A stretch of 64,000 nucleotides of DNA. It comes from Sodiomyces alkalinus F11. Lineage: Eukaryota; Ascomycota; Sordariomycetes; Glomerellales; Plectosphaerellaceae. Position numbers and translations under genes: made by a program. The stretch spans positions 1,166,236 to 1,230,235 of the forward strand of contig NW_021167081.1 of the NCBI RefSeq assembly GCF_003711515.1, in the 5' to 3' direction. Shown here piece by piece: positions 25,745 through 36,621 of the stretch (within the stretch, counting starts at the first letter, position 1; every line of letters begins with the position of its first letter). The notes below the pieces were generated by a model. The model saw only the letters and a list, made by a program, of their open reading frames with translations. It was not told where the DNA came from and ran no database searches.

Positions 25745-26460
25745 ATGGACACGAAACCTTTGAGAGTCTGCGCCAGGGCGTCACAACGAAGTGAAGAATA
25801 CACAACGGCCTGGGAAAAACCCGATAACCTGATAGAGACAACTATCGAGGCTATGAAAGAGCAAAACATCCCGACAGGTACTCCAAATCTCGTGGCGGTG
25901 CAACAACTGGATCTGGCAATCTTCGTTGTATTCGACCTTTTCTACCATGACTATGACCCCCGCCTGGGACACTTGGCTCAGTTTAACAACCTTCCAGTTT
26001 GTGAGGTTGTTTTCAAGCGCGGGAAGGTCCGAGCTGCGATGTCAAGTGCGGAGCGAGCGAGATATGTGAACGACCAGATCCGCACCTTTCACATCCTCAA
26101 CGGCCAAGAAGGCAGACCTCCCTTTCGAGAGGATCTATCGAAGGGGCAGCGAGCCCATTATGGGGCGCCAAGGGAAACAACTGGTTCGTCTTGAGCCAGC
26201 TGGAAGATCTGGCTACAGACTACTTCTGTGGTGATCTAGTCGGAGTCTGGGGGCGTTGGAAATGCGCATGTGTTGCACTTTTGCGAGTTCCTGTCCACGG
26301 TAGAGCCATCGCTGTATGGTGCATGATCGCCATTCCCGCAGGTCTGGGTCTGGTCTCGATATCCCCTTGCGCCGCATTGAGGACAGTCCCATTAAGTATA
26401 GTGGCACATTTTGATGATTATCTAAGGTCGGTGAGGAAGAAGTCGCCGCTCATAAGTTAA
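25745..26460 (+). pseudogene. Frameshifted hypothetical gene
   Basis: The frame starting at 25745 (MDTKPLRVCARAS) reads well to about 26,155, including DLAIFVVFDLFYHDYDP and YVNDQIRTFHILNGQEG. It then runs into a stop at 26194. The neighbouring frame continues in coding style from about 26,157 (LWGAKGNNWFVLSQLEDLA, then DYFCGDLVGVWGRW). Loss of one T in CATTATGG explains the switch. The 3' part after about 26,270 degrades and no convincing end is seen. The family is not recognised. An intron is less likely because the junction lacks splice signals. The gene sits directly beside a transposase. Confidence 0.5.
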
Positions 26461-26496
26461 CGGCTCTTACCTATCGGTGAGGAAAGGGCTATGGTC

Positions 26497-26528
26497 GTTC
26501 GTGGGTTCGTGGGTTCGTGGGTTCGTGC
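26497..26528 (+). repeat. Four tandem copies of GTTCGTGG
   Basis: An 8-bp unit is repeated at 26497, 26505, 26513 and 26521 (the last ends in C). It lies 260 bp upstream of the transposase start, in the stretch where the element's left end should be. Confidence 0.85.
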
Positions 26529-26757
26529 CCGAGTTCATGAAGCTTGCTTCCCAGGCTTCCCCGCTTCTTGCGACGTGGACGTGGGCGTGGTGTAACTATA
26601 CACGCCGTCAGAGAGTAGATAATACGACCAATCAGCAATGATACGGGGTCGCTCTCACATTGGTTGGGACTGTTCCGAGGAAATGCCGGTACCCCTCCAC
26701 ATGGGAATTGGCGAAGTGATCCACCGTCTCGCCCATTGTTCACCACGGAACGCTGAG

Positions 26758-27756
26758 ATGGCGCGACTCACACAGGCATCACGAGAGCAGTTGCGGCACA
26801 TACTCGAGACCGAGGCTCTCGGAGGAAAGGTTCCCAAGGATGTTGACATAGGCAGGATCATAGGCTGGTCCGCCAGGACGATACGAACGTACAGATCGAA
26901 CCTGAAGCACTTTGGTGCTCTCGAAGCCCCTCGAAATCGCCTCGGTCGACCGCCGAAGATCACTCCGAATATGCGGGAAGCCCTTGAAGATATACTAGCC
27001 ACTGACCCTTGCAGGGGACAAGGCGAGTTGGCGGCACTCCTCAACAGGGCTTTTGAACATGCCGATGTTTCGCGCTTTTGCGTCGGTAGGCTTTTCAAGT
27101 CCACGGGCTGCTCCAAGAAAGTTGTTCGGAATGTCGCCCAAGAGCGAAATCCTGACCTCCGAGATGACTATCTGTATGAACGATCCCAGTACCGTTCTTG
27201 TCATTTCGTATTCATCGACGAGAGCGGCTGTGATAAAGCTGCAGGGATACGGAGGAAAGGCTGGGCCCCGCGAGGAGTCAGGCCTGTCCAGGTAAAGAGG
27301 TTCCACCGCGGAAAGAGGTACCAGATCCTCCCCGCATACACACAGCAAGGCGTCCTTCATTTCCGAGTCTTCGACCGATCAACGGACAGCACCGTATTCG
27401 GGAACTTCATAGAGGAGTTACTTCCGTACTGCGGTAGATGGCCAGAGCCAAAGTCTGTGCTGATCATGGACAACGCCAGTTTCCATCGGACAGAGAAGGT
27501 GCGGCAGATGTGTGAAGAGGCTGGGGTCATTCTGCTGATGCAATCGCCGTATTCCCCTGACGTCAACCCCATCGAAGAGTACTTCGGTGAGCTGAAGAAC
27601 TACATCCGTCAAGTCTGGCATGAGCACGAGGACCTCATCAGACAGGACTTCGCTTTCTTCCTAGAAGAGTGTGTTCGGATCGTTGGCGAGCGAGAAAAGA
27701 GTGCTAGGGGTCACTTCGAGCGATGTGGTATATCGATCGATGAAATGCCAGAATAG
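26758..27756 (+). CDS. IS630/Tc1-mariner-type transposase (DD34E)
   Basis: A single uninterrupted exon of 332 residues from the ATG opening MARLTQASREQL; the frame stays open up to 26638, but the upstream 40 residues look unlike the family. The first 100 residues form helix-turn-helix DNA-binding segments (IGRIIGWSARTIRTYRSNL). A DDE catalytic core follows: the first Asp in FIDESGCDKA, the second in IMDNASFHR, then Glu in SPDVNPIEEYF. Exactly 34 residues separate the second Asp from the Glu. All three residues are present and no stop or frameshift is visible, so the protein could be active. No clear terminal inverted repeats were found by eye. Its 3' end lies 22 bp from the end of a convergent pseudogene. 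Base composition is normal, without RIP. Confidence 0.9.
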   Translation: MARLTQASREQLRHILETEALGGKVPKDVDIGRIIGWSARTIRTYRSNLKHFGALEAPRNRLGRPPKITPNMREALEDILATDPCRGQGELAALLNRAFEHADVSRFCVGRLFKSTGCSKKVVRNVAQERNPDLRDDYLYERSQYRSCHFVFIDESGCDKAAGIRRKGWAPRGVRPVQVKRFHRGKRYQILPAYTQQGVLHFRVFDRSTDSTVFGNFIEELLPYCGRWPEPKSVLIMDNASFHRTEKVRQMCEEAGVILLMQSPYSPDVNPIEEYFGELKNYIRQVWHEHEDLIRQDFAFFLEECVRIVGEREKSARGHFERCGISIDEMPE

Positions 27757-27778
27757 ACTGAATTGGAATTTAAATGAT

Positions 27779-29042
27779 CTAAAGCGGCATGTACTGCTGT
27801 ACAAATTTCTTGACGTCCCGAGCGAATTGTCGAGCAATCCCTTCTAAGACTCCCGAGCCAGTGAGGGTCGTAGGATTCCCAGATTAATGGACCAACTCGA
27901 GGTCAAAGCCAGCCTCCAGAGTCAGATCTCGAGCAAGCTTGAATTGCCCCTTGAGTTCCTCACTATTGGTTTTCTCACAATGCCATACGCAGTACGCCTT
28001 GACCGCATCATCCCACATTCCGGGAATTTCAAGTGGCTCCAACCTAGGGGTTTGAAGGTGCTCTAAAAGGCGCCGGGACGATGTCGAAGATCCATCAGCA
28101 TTAGCTGGAATATAGTTGTTGATGATCAGAGGCTGTGGAGTTATTTATTGAGGCTCCGGGTCGCATCGTTTCCGCTTGCGATTCGACTGCTATTATTCCT
28201 CGGCATACAGCGCTTCCCGGATGTCCTGTGGCATGTCACTATGCGACTGGAACCGACCACCCGTCTGCACAAGCTTCACAAGCTGCCTCAAGTAGTGGCC
28301 CATCAGCTTAGAGTGCTTCTTGGTCTCAGCGTCTTGCCAGCAGTAGGGACCACGGTCGCAGGGGCCCACGGTGCATCGACAAATCCCGGAAACATGTCTC
28401 CATGGGTCTGGTGCGCCAGACCCTGCCTGCTCGGCGTCGAGTCGCACAGATCTTTCTGCCAGCTGCGATGCTGTGGCTCCTCGCCCGACGCCCGTACTCC
28501 GAGTAGATCTATCGGTCTCCGCGTAGTCAAATACTACTTTGATCCGAATCTTCTTTCTTTCAAGGAGAAGATGGCTCCAAGATCGCAGCTGCTTTTCAAC
28601 CACGGGCCAGCTCATATCCAACCCATCAAAACGCCTTATATGATCTTGATCGTTCCGATTGTTGACAGATATAGTGACCGTGGTCGTCTGGGCCTTGTAG
28701 GCTCTTGTCGAATCCAGCTTCGAGACCTCATTCTTCAGATTCGGCCCGAGAGTGTGATTCCAGAAATTTCTCTGGCGCAAGCACGACGTCAGATTCGGTT
28801 TGAAAAGCGATCTTTCTCTTGTTGAGTTTCAAAGTCCACTCAAGACTATATCGGATGTAGGAGGGCGGGTTCTCGTCGTAAGCATCGTCTGGGTCAAAGT
28901 CAATCAACGGCACGAAGGAGAGTCGTGAACGCGCTGGGCGAAGCTGGCTCTGGACTGGCCTGGCAAGATTCGAGTCTCTGCGAACATGGATGTCGCCCTC
29001 GTCCGAGCCGGACCAGTCGCCAACAGAATCGTCCGCATCCAT
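27779..29042 (-). pseudogene. Decayed fungal hypothetical gene beside the transposase
   Basis: The minus-strand reading begins at the ATG at 29042 (MDADDSVGDWSGSDEGD) and runs through FDPDDAYDENPPSYIRYSLEW to LAPEKF near 28,765. One extra T there shifts the frame. The rest reads in a single frame down to TAG at 27779, with in-frame stops at 28193-28195, 28190-28192, 28145-28147 and 27884-27886. Cys-containing WRHVSGICRCTVGPCDRG and the tail EIPGMWDDAVKAYCVW are clear. From memory this resembles a high-copy hypothetical family of filamentous fungi, about 420 residues long, of unknown function. Every stop is TAA or TAG where CAA or CAG (Gln) would restore the frame. Function is not assigned. 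Confidence 0.7.
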
Positions 29043-29117
29043 AGCTGAAGCCAGCGTGGATCGCAAATGCGTGGATTCTGGACCATAGCGTTCCCTAGGG
29101 AGCGGATGTCATCAAAC

Positions 29118-29172
29118 AGGGGTCACGTGTAGTCCAAGGCCCTATTTGGGTCCTTTTGTCGGCGTGACCCCT
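29118..29172. repeat. Inverted repeat AGGGGTCACG / CGTGACCCCT
   Basis: Perfect 10-bp arms at 29118-29127 and 29163-29172 are separated by 35 bp. The similarity extends imperfectly outward (TCAAACAGGGG against TCAACAAAGGGG). It lies just upstream of the decayed hypothetical gene. It could be a hairpin, a binding site or the remains of a small transposon end. Confidence 0.6.
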
Positions 29173-30640
29173 TTGTTGAACGTATCTCGGTCGACTTGCC
29201 ATTGTTTGGTCGTTATTGTAATTTGAAGGTTTCTTGAGAAACGCGAGAAGTTATTGGTGATGATATCGCGATATCTTGCAGAGGAGGCTCGAATAAAATC
29301 GCGAGCGATAAACTCTCCAGCCGCGTCGGTGGAAATTCGTCGTCGCTGCTTGCGAGACATCATTCAATAGCAGTATTATGCCTATGAACGATATTCACAG
29401 GGGGCGCTAGGCAAGTGCGGAGATCCCGTCATATATGTACCTCTCCGTAATTCACCGTTGGTGCACGGTGTCAGCCCGTAAAATGTGATTGGATGATGAA
29501 AGTACTTCATAGTACCTAAGACTGAAGCCGGTCAGCGTTGCAAACGGCCACTTGTGGCACTTTCAAAGAGCGTCATCACATGACTTGAGGTACCGCTAGG
29601 TACCGTCAGATAGATGGTCCGTGCATTCAACTCGAACATGTAAGCTAACACCGGAAGATAGGTAGTTTCGCTCGAAGGTGTATCAGTAAGGTACCTAACA
29701 TAAGGTACTCGCAGTCAAACATCAGCCAAACGGTTGAAGCTAAAAACGGTAGACGGCTCCGTCGGCTCTCAGACAATCAGCCCTACCTTATCAAGTATCC
29801 GTACGTCTGTGTAAGGTACTTCCCCTTGACCGGCGCTGTTTCTTCGAGTACCTTAAGGTATCGCTGCCCTGACCCTCCCGTCCTGCGCGGCCTCTTCCTA
29901 AGCTTCTTGTAAGAACAAGACAACAGTGAGATGACAGTTGGATGAAAATAATTGAATGCCAACTTGCTTGCTTCTCCAATTTCAAGAGGGTTAGGGTTGA
30001 GGTTGTGAGTCTGCGAGTGAACGAACTAGACGTATGAGGTTATAGAGCGCCCAAAGGGTTAACAGCCATCACTATGGACTACACAGATACATTAGCGACT
30101 ACCGGTTAACCGCGAGCGATAAACGCAAAGAACTGGCGAATCCCCACCGGTCATGACGTACACCGCTGGTTTTTCAGCTGTATCGACGCATGGACTGACT
30201 CCCCGAGTACCGTACCTCCACAACGGGACCGGGGTATACGCCCGTTTGGTGATGCCCTAGTCGGAATGCACGTCGAAGCAGTCGAAGCAAACGACATACA
30301 TGTGTGGTAACAGAGTGAGGTATTCCCATTTGGCATGCCGTCATGATTTGTAGAAAGTGGACGTCTCAAGGCACAAGAAGAGTACTCGCATCGCTCCCAA
30401 TCCTCCGTAAAACCCGACACCGTCCCTGAATAATTAATACATGGTCGAATATCCGCTGACCCAACATCCATTACCCTCTCTCGGGGGTTTATCTGTCGTT
30501 TTCTTTTCTTCTTTTTTTTTCCTTTTTTTTTTTCCATTCCCGTCCCCGCTTTCCTCTGTGCCTTGGCCCCTTTCCCGCGTCGTGTTCCAGAAACTCCCTC
30601 CCCCGAACCCAGCGCGATCGGTGCGCGCCGTGTCATCACA
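29173..30640. other. Intergenic region rich in AGGTACCT-type palindromes
   Basis: A 73-codon minus-strand open frame (29,142-29,363) begins MMSRKQRRR but has no recognisable content. Positions 29,500-29,860 carry many GGTACC, TACCTAAGG and AAGGTACT words. A T-rich tract lies at 30,500-30,535. No gene is supported. Confidence 0.5.
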
Positions 30641-32316
30641 TCAACTGCGATTCCTCGGACTCGATTCCTCAACCGTAATCTCCGTGTGCTTCATGACCCT
30701 GTGCTGCAGGTTTTCAGCCAAGATGGACGTCTCGCTGCCGTCGTCGCTGATGCCACCCTTGACAGTGGTGTGGTACGGATCGCTGACGCCCCCTTGGAGC
30801 TTGGACATTTCGAATCCCGACGTCTCTTCTCGGATGTAACCCGCCGCAGATGGCCTTTGCCGGTTGCCGTAGCCGCTGGGACCGGTCGGAGATGCGTACG
30901 AGGTTTGGAGCTTGAGCGTCCTGGCGACGAGCGGCTTAAGCATCGGAGCGCAGGCGGTGATCATGCCGACATTTTGCTGGAGTCTGGATGATTTGGGTCG
31001 TCCTGTTAGTTTTGTTCCCTCCAGCACAGCTTGGAATGGGGAAGAGGGAAGATCCAAGGAAGGGGCGGAAGAAAAGGAGGGAAGGCGACGTACAGTCCGA
31101 AGAACTGGATCCAGTTGTTGAACGTCTTGTCAGGGTCGCCACGCGTGACGAGCTGGAAGATAAGCTTGACAATACCGATACCCACAGCGCTGTGTATTCC
31201 CATCAGTTTTGATCCAAGGTTTAGGAAACAAACAGAGAGGAAGGGTTCGTACATGTAGCCAAGGTTGAAGATGGCAATAAGGTAAATCCGCACACGCAGC
31301 TTGGTTTGCAACGACCAGAGCATCGGAATCGGGATCGTGGCGAAGGCGACATCCGTGAATATATTGAAGGCTGCAGGGATTGTCAACATTAAACCAACTC
31401 GGAGTGCAGGGAGGGATGCCGCTGCGGACGCTCTTGGGGGCCCGCTTACCTGTGTTCAATGATGCGAACAAGTTTGCCGTCTCACGCGGGTAACACGTGG
31501 CCGTCTTGAACACTTCCTTGTCCCAGTGGGCCTCGACCGGCTTGCAGAAGGCTAGGAGAGACACCCAGCCCATGATCATGTAGCAGAAGATGAACGCTGT
31601 CCCCGGAGTGTTAGTTTGAGTGATTTGTGTGATCAGGTGTCAAGCCGTCAAAGAGAATCGAGTCGTACCCATCAGACCCCAAAGGATCCATTTGTACCAC
31701 TTGTTGGTGTTGTTGAGCCGGAGTAGCGACAGGGCAATGGAGAACTTGAGCAGGCAAATGCTGGTGACCGTCATACAGACACCCTGCACGAAGCTCATCA
31801 TGCCGTACATCTCCATCTCCTCGACGGTCACGGCATCCGCATGGCGGCCCAATGCTCCGTGTGTGCCGGCAATGATTTGCGTCACCATGCCACCTCCAAA
31901 GAGAAACAACTATTTCCTGGTCAGCTTCATCCCCTCGTCGACTCCTCCTGTTCCTTTCTCTCGCGTGCGACAAAAAGGGGGCGTTCTTTTGCCATGTTGC
32001 CCATCCCGGGAACGTACCCATGCCATGATCATGACCACATCATCAATGCCGAACGACTTGAGCAAGCACGACCGGACGTAGATGCGAAGAGCGAGGAAGA
32101 TGATGGCGATTCCGCTGATAGAGAGAAAGCCACCCATTAGAAGACAAGTCGAACTCGAACTCGAACTCGGGAACGGGAGCGGGAACGGGACGATGGAAAA
32201 TGCTGTGCGAGGTAGGACGAGACGCACTGGAATGTACCGTTGATCGCCATCATGCGGGGGAAGTTGGTCTCAGCCGCGTAGGCCGGGTCAATATCTGGAG
32301 GCGGTCCGGAAGACAT
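30641..32316 (-). CDS. PTH11-like/SAT4 integral membrane protein (fungal rhodopsin-like domain)
   Basis: Minus-strand exons recovered by frame continuity are 32316-32238, then a block ending at 32018, 31909-31669, 31596-31450, 31370-31253, 31189-31094 and 30983-30641. The N-terminus MSSGPPPDID and the end of exon 1 (MMAING) fit the family. Seven hydrophobic segments follow, with the family signatures ALRIYVRSCLLKSFGIDDVVM after helix 1, FSIALSLLRL, CYPRETANLF, FNIFTDVAFATIPIPMLW and QNVGMITACAPMLKPL. The cytoplasmic tail is polar and Ser/Thr rich. Relatives sense surface or chemical cues; that role here is inference. The join between exons 1 and 2 is unresolved: the only in-frame acceptor gives a 35-nt intron, and a hexanucleotide repeat sits there. 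Translation could instead begin at 32137. Confidence 0.85.
32149..32192. repeat. Hexanucleotide microsatellite at the exon 1/2 junction
   Basis: Repeats of GAACTC run into repeats of GGGAAC with one GGGAGC. On the gene strand this encodes Pro/Ser or Arg/Val repeats, depending on frame, where the first intron's acceptor should lie. Confidence 0.8.
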
Positions 32317-35300
32317 GATGACGGAACGGATGGGACGATAGGAGAGTCGTCACTCGTCACTCTCCTCCAAGGGCGCGTGGTATCCGTCTGTCTGGGTCGG
32401 TCTGAATATATTATCTTATTCGGGACGGATGAGTTCGAAGCCGGAGGATGTAGAATGTAAAAAAACAAATGCAAAAAAACGAGACCGAGACAGGAGCGCC
32501 GGCATACGCGAGATGCCGATGGATATTAAGAGGTCAGCAGATGACACAGCAGAACTCTCCGCAACCGGGCTGCAGGTACGGTATATAAGGGAGCATGAAA
32601 ATGAAGGAGAGAGAAAAATAAGAGTAGAGAGTGTGTTACAGCGTAATGAGCAGTCAAGGTGAACGATAGCGACTCTATTTCCGTCCCCGGTCTGATGCAG
32701 CCGTTCTGCAGTTCCCCCCTGCCTTACACCTAGGTAGTTCCAAGTTCCAACACACAAAAAGCCCTCGAAGCAAGACAAGGCTGGCAGGGCCTACAGAAAT
32801 ATGTCTCAATTTTGAGCGCTCGGATAACGCCATTCTCTCAGTCTTACGGTAGCGAGCAGGTCCCGAGTACCGCGGTGTGAACGAATTTGCATGTTTAGTC
32901 CGTCTTGGGGGACGGCAAAGCCCTTCCAAATCCTTGCCCTGCCTTATGTCTGTGTGTCTGCGTGCCGTGTATGTACCTAAGGTACCTGACTTTGTTCCAC
33001 CGCAGTGAGACCTTAATACCTAATTACCCCAGCTCTCAAGCCTCAACCAGCTCCCTGGGCGGGCAAGCCTGCGATTTCCTACACATTTTAGCCCACTTGC
33101 AGCCCGTTTCTACCCCTCGAAAATTCCTACAACGTGCACTTGCTACGTAAGTTTAAGATACACGCATGAACACTCCTCCGGTCACACTGCTAACCCTTGT
33201 TTAGGCACATGTGCTCATGCAGCATCGTGGAACACCGCATGAAGAGAGACCTGGCTGGTTGGTCGATTCTTCAGCTTCAGCCCTAGCAGCGTAGGATGAA
33301 GCGTAAGAAATTTGAGTCGGCGTTCAACATACCTACATATGTACCTCACTTATTATCCCCCCTTCACTTTGTCATCTGAAGAAATCTCCCCCTTCTTAGT
33401 GTGTATCTTAGTGTGCCTTATATTAGTGTTTTTAGTGGCCTAACTGCCGGGTCGGGAAGGACCTTCGTTTCACCAACACAGTGTAAACGGTAAAAACTGG
33501 GGTCCCGTGCCTCCACAAAAGTTCCCTTTGTTCCTTTACCCGCATACGACCCCATTTTTGGCCTCTTACAACGTACTCCGGACTCCGTGTCCCCTTGGCT
33601 TTTTGCGCACTGGGAAGGATCCGTACCTACTTTCGTAACGTAAAAATGGGGCAACCTAGCTCAGGTCCAGTCTCCCCTTTTTTTTTTTCCTTTTCCTTCT
33701 CACAGTGATGCCTGCTGCGTACATACGTTGTGCAAATTTCCAATCCCTGCGCCGCCCATCCAATGATACGATCGATCGAAAAGGGATCCTTGCTTCAGTT
33801 CTTTCTTCTTCCTCGATCTTCCTGTACGGAGGTTATATACGTGTACGAAGGTAATGGAGAAATTACGCACGTATGTACATATACCTCGTTGGAAACCTGG
33901 GGGTGGATCTTTTTAGTGCCTACGGTACCTAGACGAAGAGAGAGATCCTCGCGCTTCGTTCTTCAGCAAGGCCGTCCGTTCGCAATGGAAGTGGTGGAAA
34001 TAAGAATAAGTGTATTGTCGGTCAGCTGCCAAGCATACTAGAAGCCACCCCGTTCAATATTGCTCCTCCTAACTAAGTTACCTAGCCTCCGTTGCGGCCT
34101 TGTTTTTGACTGGTTACTAAATGGGCCGAATGCGGGAAAAGGAGCAGAACTGTACCGACTGTATGGAGTTCTGGCCCACTTCTCACGGCCTAGCGGCCTG
34201 ATTATCCAGGTAGTGCGAATGTACGGTCGCGGCAGCCGCAGGGTCATTTCCTAAAGGTAACATCATCTCTTTAGTGCGGTACTCTACCTTACCTAGAGAC
34301 GGGGACAACAGAACAGCTTTTTTAGGCTGCGGCTACCGCGGAGTGCGTTGTACTTAATTATGTACCTGGTGAGGTATGTTGTTCGTACAACGTACTTCGT
34401 ACTTCGTACATTCATATTTCATGGTGGAAATGTCTTTATTTCTTCTACACGTGTAGAATCGAAGCACACCAACTCTTGGTCATACCTATCACATATTCAG
34501 ACAGAACGAGATCGATCATATTTTCTTGACCCTTGTCCTTGGCAGATGCAACGCTGCACACTGAAACCTGGGGATGCTGGTGAGGAGCGGGGGAACCAGG
34601 GGGGAGTACTTCGTAATTACAGAGTAAGGTACGAAGTACATGGCGAACTCGAGGACGGACTACAGAGTACAACGTACATTCAACGTACCTACGGTAAGGT
34701 ATCTTCTTCGTACATCCCCCATACAACAACAACGTTACGGGAAGGAAAGCCTCCTTACATAAAGTAAACACAGGCGGAGTGGCACAGCAGTCCTGAATAA
34801 TGCCACGGACCTACCTTCTGGCTGTCGATCCGGATACCCCGTTGCAGCCCAGGTTGTACGCTCGGGCACGGGTAGACGCAAGTCTGGGAGATCATCCCAT
34901 CTTTCCTTCGTACCTAGGTCGTACTCGACGTACACACTTCTGTACGTTGTACTCCGTTCGTACAAAGTACGAATGCACATGGCAAAGCTGGTCATTGTGT
35001 TTATATGAGGCCCCCTCGCAGCTCGCAGTACAACGTCTCATCGATTGTAATCTTGTTTATTCGGCTCAATTCAAATCCTGCTTCAAATTAATATACTTCA
35101 TGCAGACAAGAATGAGGGGATGACACCTTGAAACCGCTTAAAAGCGAAAAGAGAAACCAGGAGAGAAAAAGAAGAAACAGAAGAAAAAGGGGAACAAGGG
35201 GGACAAGGGGAAAATAAGAAAACACACACCAACGCCGCCCGGTAATTCGGGACTGAGGTTACATTTATAGATCCGCCAGCGAGTTCTTTCATCGTCAGAG

Positions 35301-36621
35301 GAGCGCTTCGTCAGGGACTTGGTCAGGATGGAATGTAATCAACCTTACCTTATACCTTACAACGTAGTAGCATTGTCCAAGTCGTTCGCCAACGCTCGCC
35401 ACCAACAAAACATCAACAGAGAAGGAGAGAGAGAGTATCACGGATATTACTTACATTACCTACCTTACCTTACTGTATTACCTACGGTACTTACATTACG
35501 GGGTACGGAGTATTTATCTCGTACTCATACCGACATATTCCTACTTTCCAGATGAATGACCAACTTTGCTTTTGCCGCACAGATGAGGGCGTACGCTAAA
35601 TCTCCGCCTTTCCAATCATTCTGCATTGCCTCGTGTCCCCCGTGCGCAGAATCCAGGGGTCCCTTCTGAAGAACGGCCGGAATAATCCGATCCTTCTGCC
35701 CAGGGAGGGGGAAAAAAGAACAGAACAAAAAAAGAAAAAAAAGAGAGAGAAGAGGACGAACAAGTACTAAGAGTAAGAGAAACCCAGGAGATGCCGAACA
35801 CCAAGCCAACAGGCCAAATTACTACATCTTCTTGGCCCCTTGGCGACATGAAAATACCACAGCCCTTCTTCGCCTCTTTTGCCTTCTTCCCCAGCTCGAT
35901 TCTCCGGATTCCATACCGCGTTACACACGTGCCCTTCCCACCATCACTTCGCCGGACACACTCGCACCACTCACAGCCCTGCTCGTTCCCAGATGTGGAT
36001 GCTTTTGATTATGACTACGGCTCGAACCGGCCACTTTAACCCTACATACTGTTCGGGCTAAAACAACAGCTGATAAACGGAGTATTTACAGCCTCCAAAA
36101 GTTCGTTCGGAGAGATGGATGTAAGAATCCTCCGATCTGATCACTAGTCGTAATGTGATGCCTTATGTCCTTTTTAGATACTAAGAACAATAGTACCGAA
36201 CGCCTCGTAAGCAGTAATTCGTGCAATTCGCCTTGGATATCAAGAGCTACTGTACGTTATGGAGTTTTGATGAGCTCGTTGGTCGGAAAAGCACCCACTC
36301 GAGGGCAACCCACCCTCTATCTTGGGGGCTCTTGGGTGTGGATTCGATCTGTACGACAGAACGATTCGGAGAATCTGAAATATTGAGCGGGGTCTGCGGG
36401 TACGAATAAGCGGGCGTTGCCGCCCCAGGAGCTGTGCATGTTAATTATATTGTATATAACTCCCACGTTGCGACCACGCGTCGCTTCACTTACAACCCGC
36501 GAATCATCCCGTGGTCGTCAAGGGAACAAGCACGACGCCTTGCCTTCTTCTCACATTCTCCTCCTCCAGATCACGCAAGTCCGAAACGTTCGTCACAAGG
36601 CCTCCCCCCTCCCCCGCCAAC
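32317..36621. other. Long gene-free region with GTAC palindromes
   Basis: In 4.3 kb I find no coding frame with recognisable content. Positions 34,340-35,000 and 35,420-35,530 are dense in TTCGTAC, CGTACTTCGTAC, GGTACGAAGTAC and TACCTTACCTTAC words. A T-rich tract lies at 33,675-33,705 and an A/G-rich tract at 35,710-35,760. Positions 36,440-36,621 are the likely leader of the tyrosinase gene. No transposon open frame is seen. Confidence 0.5.
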
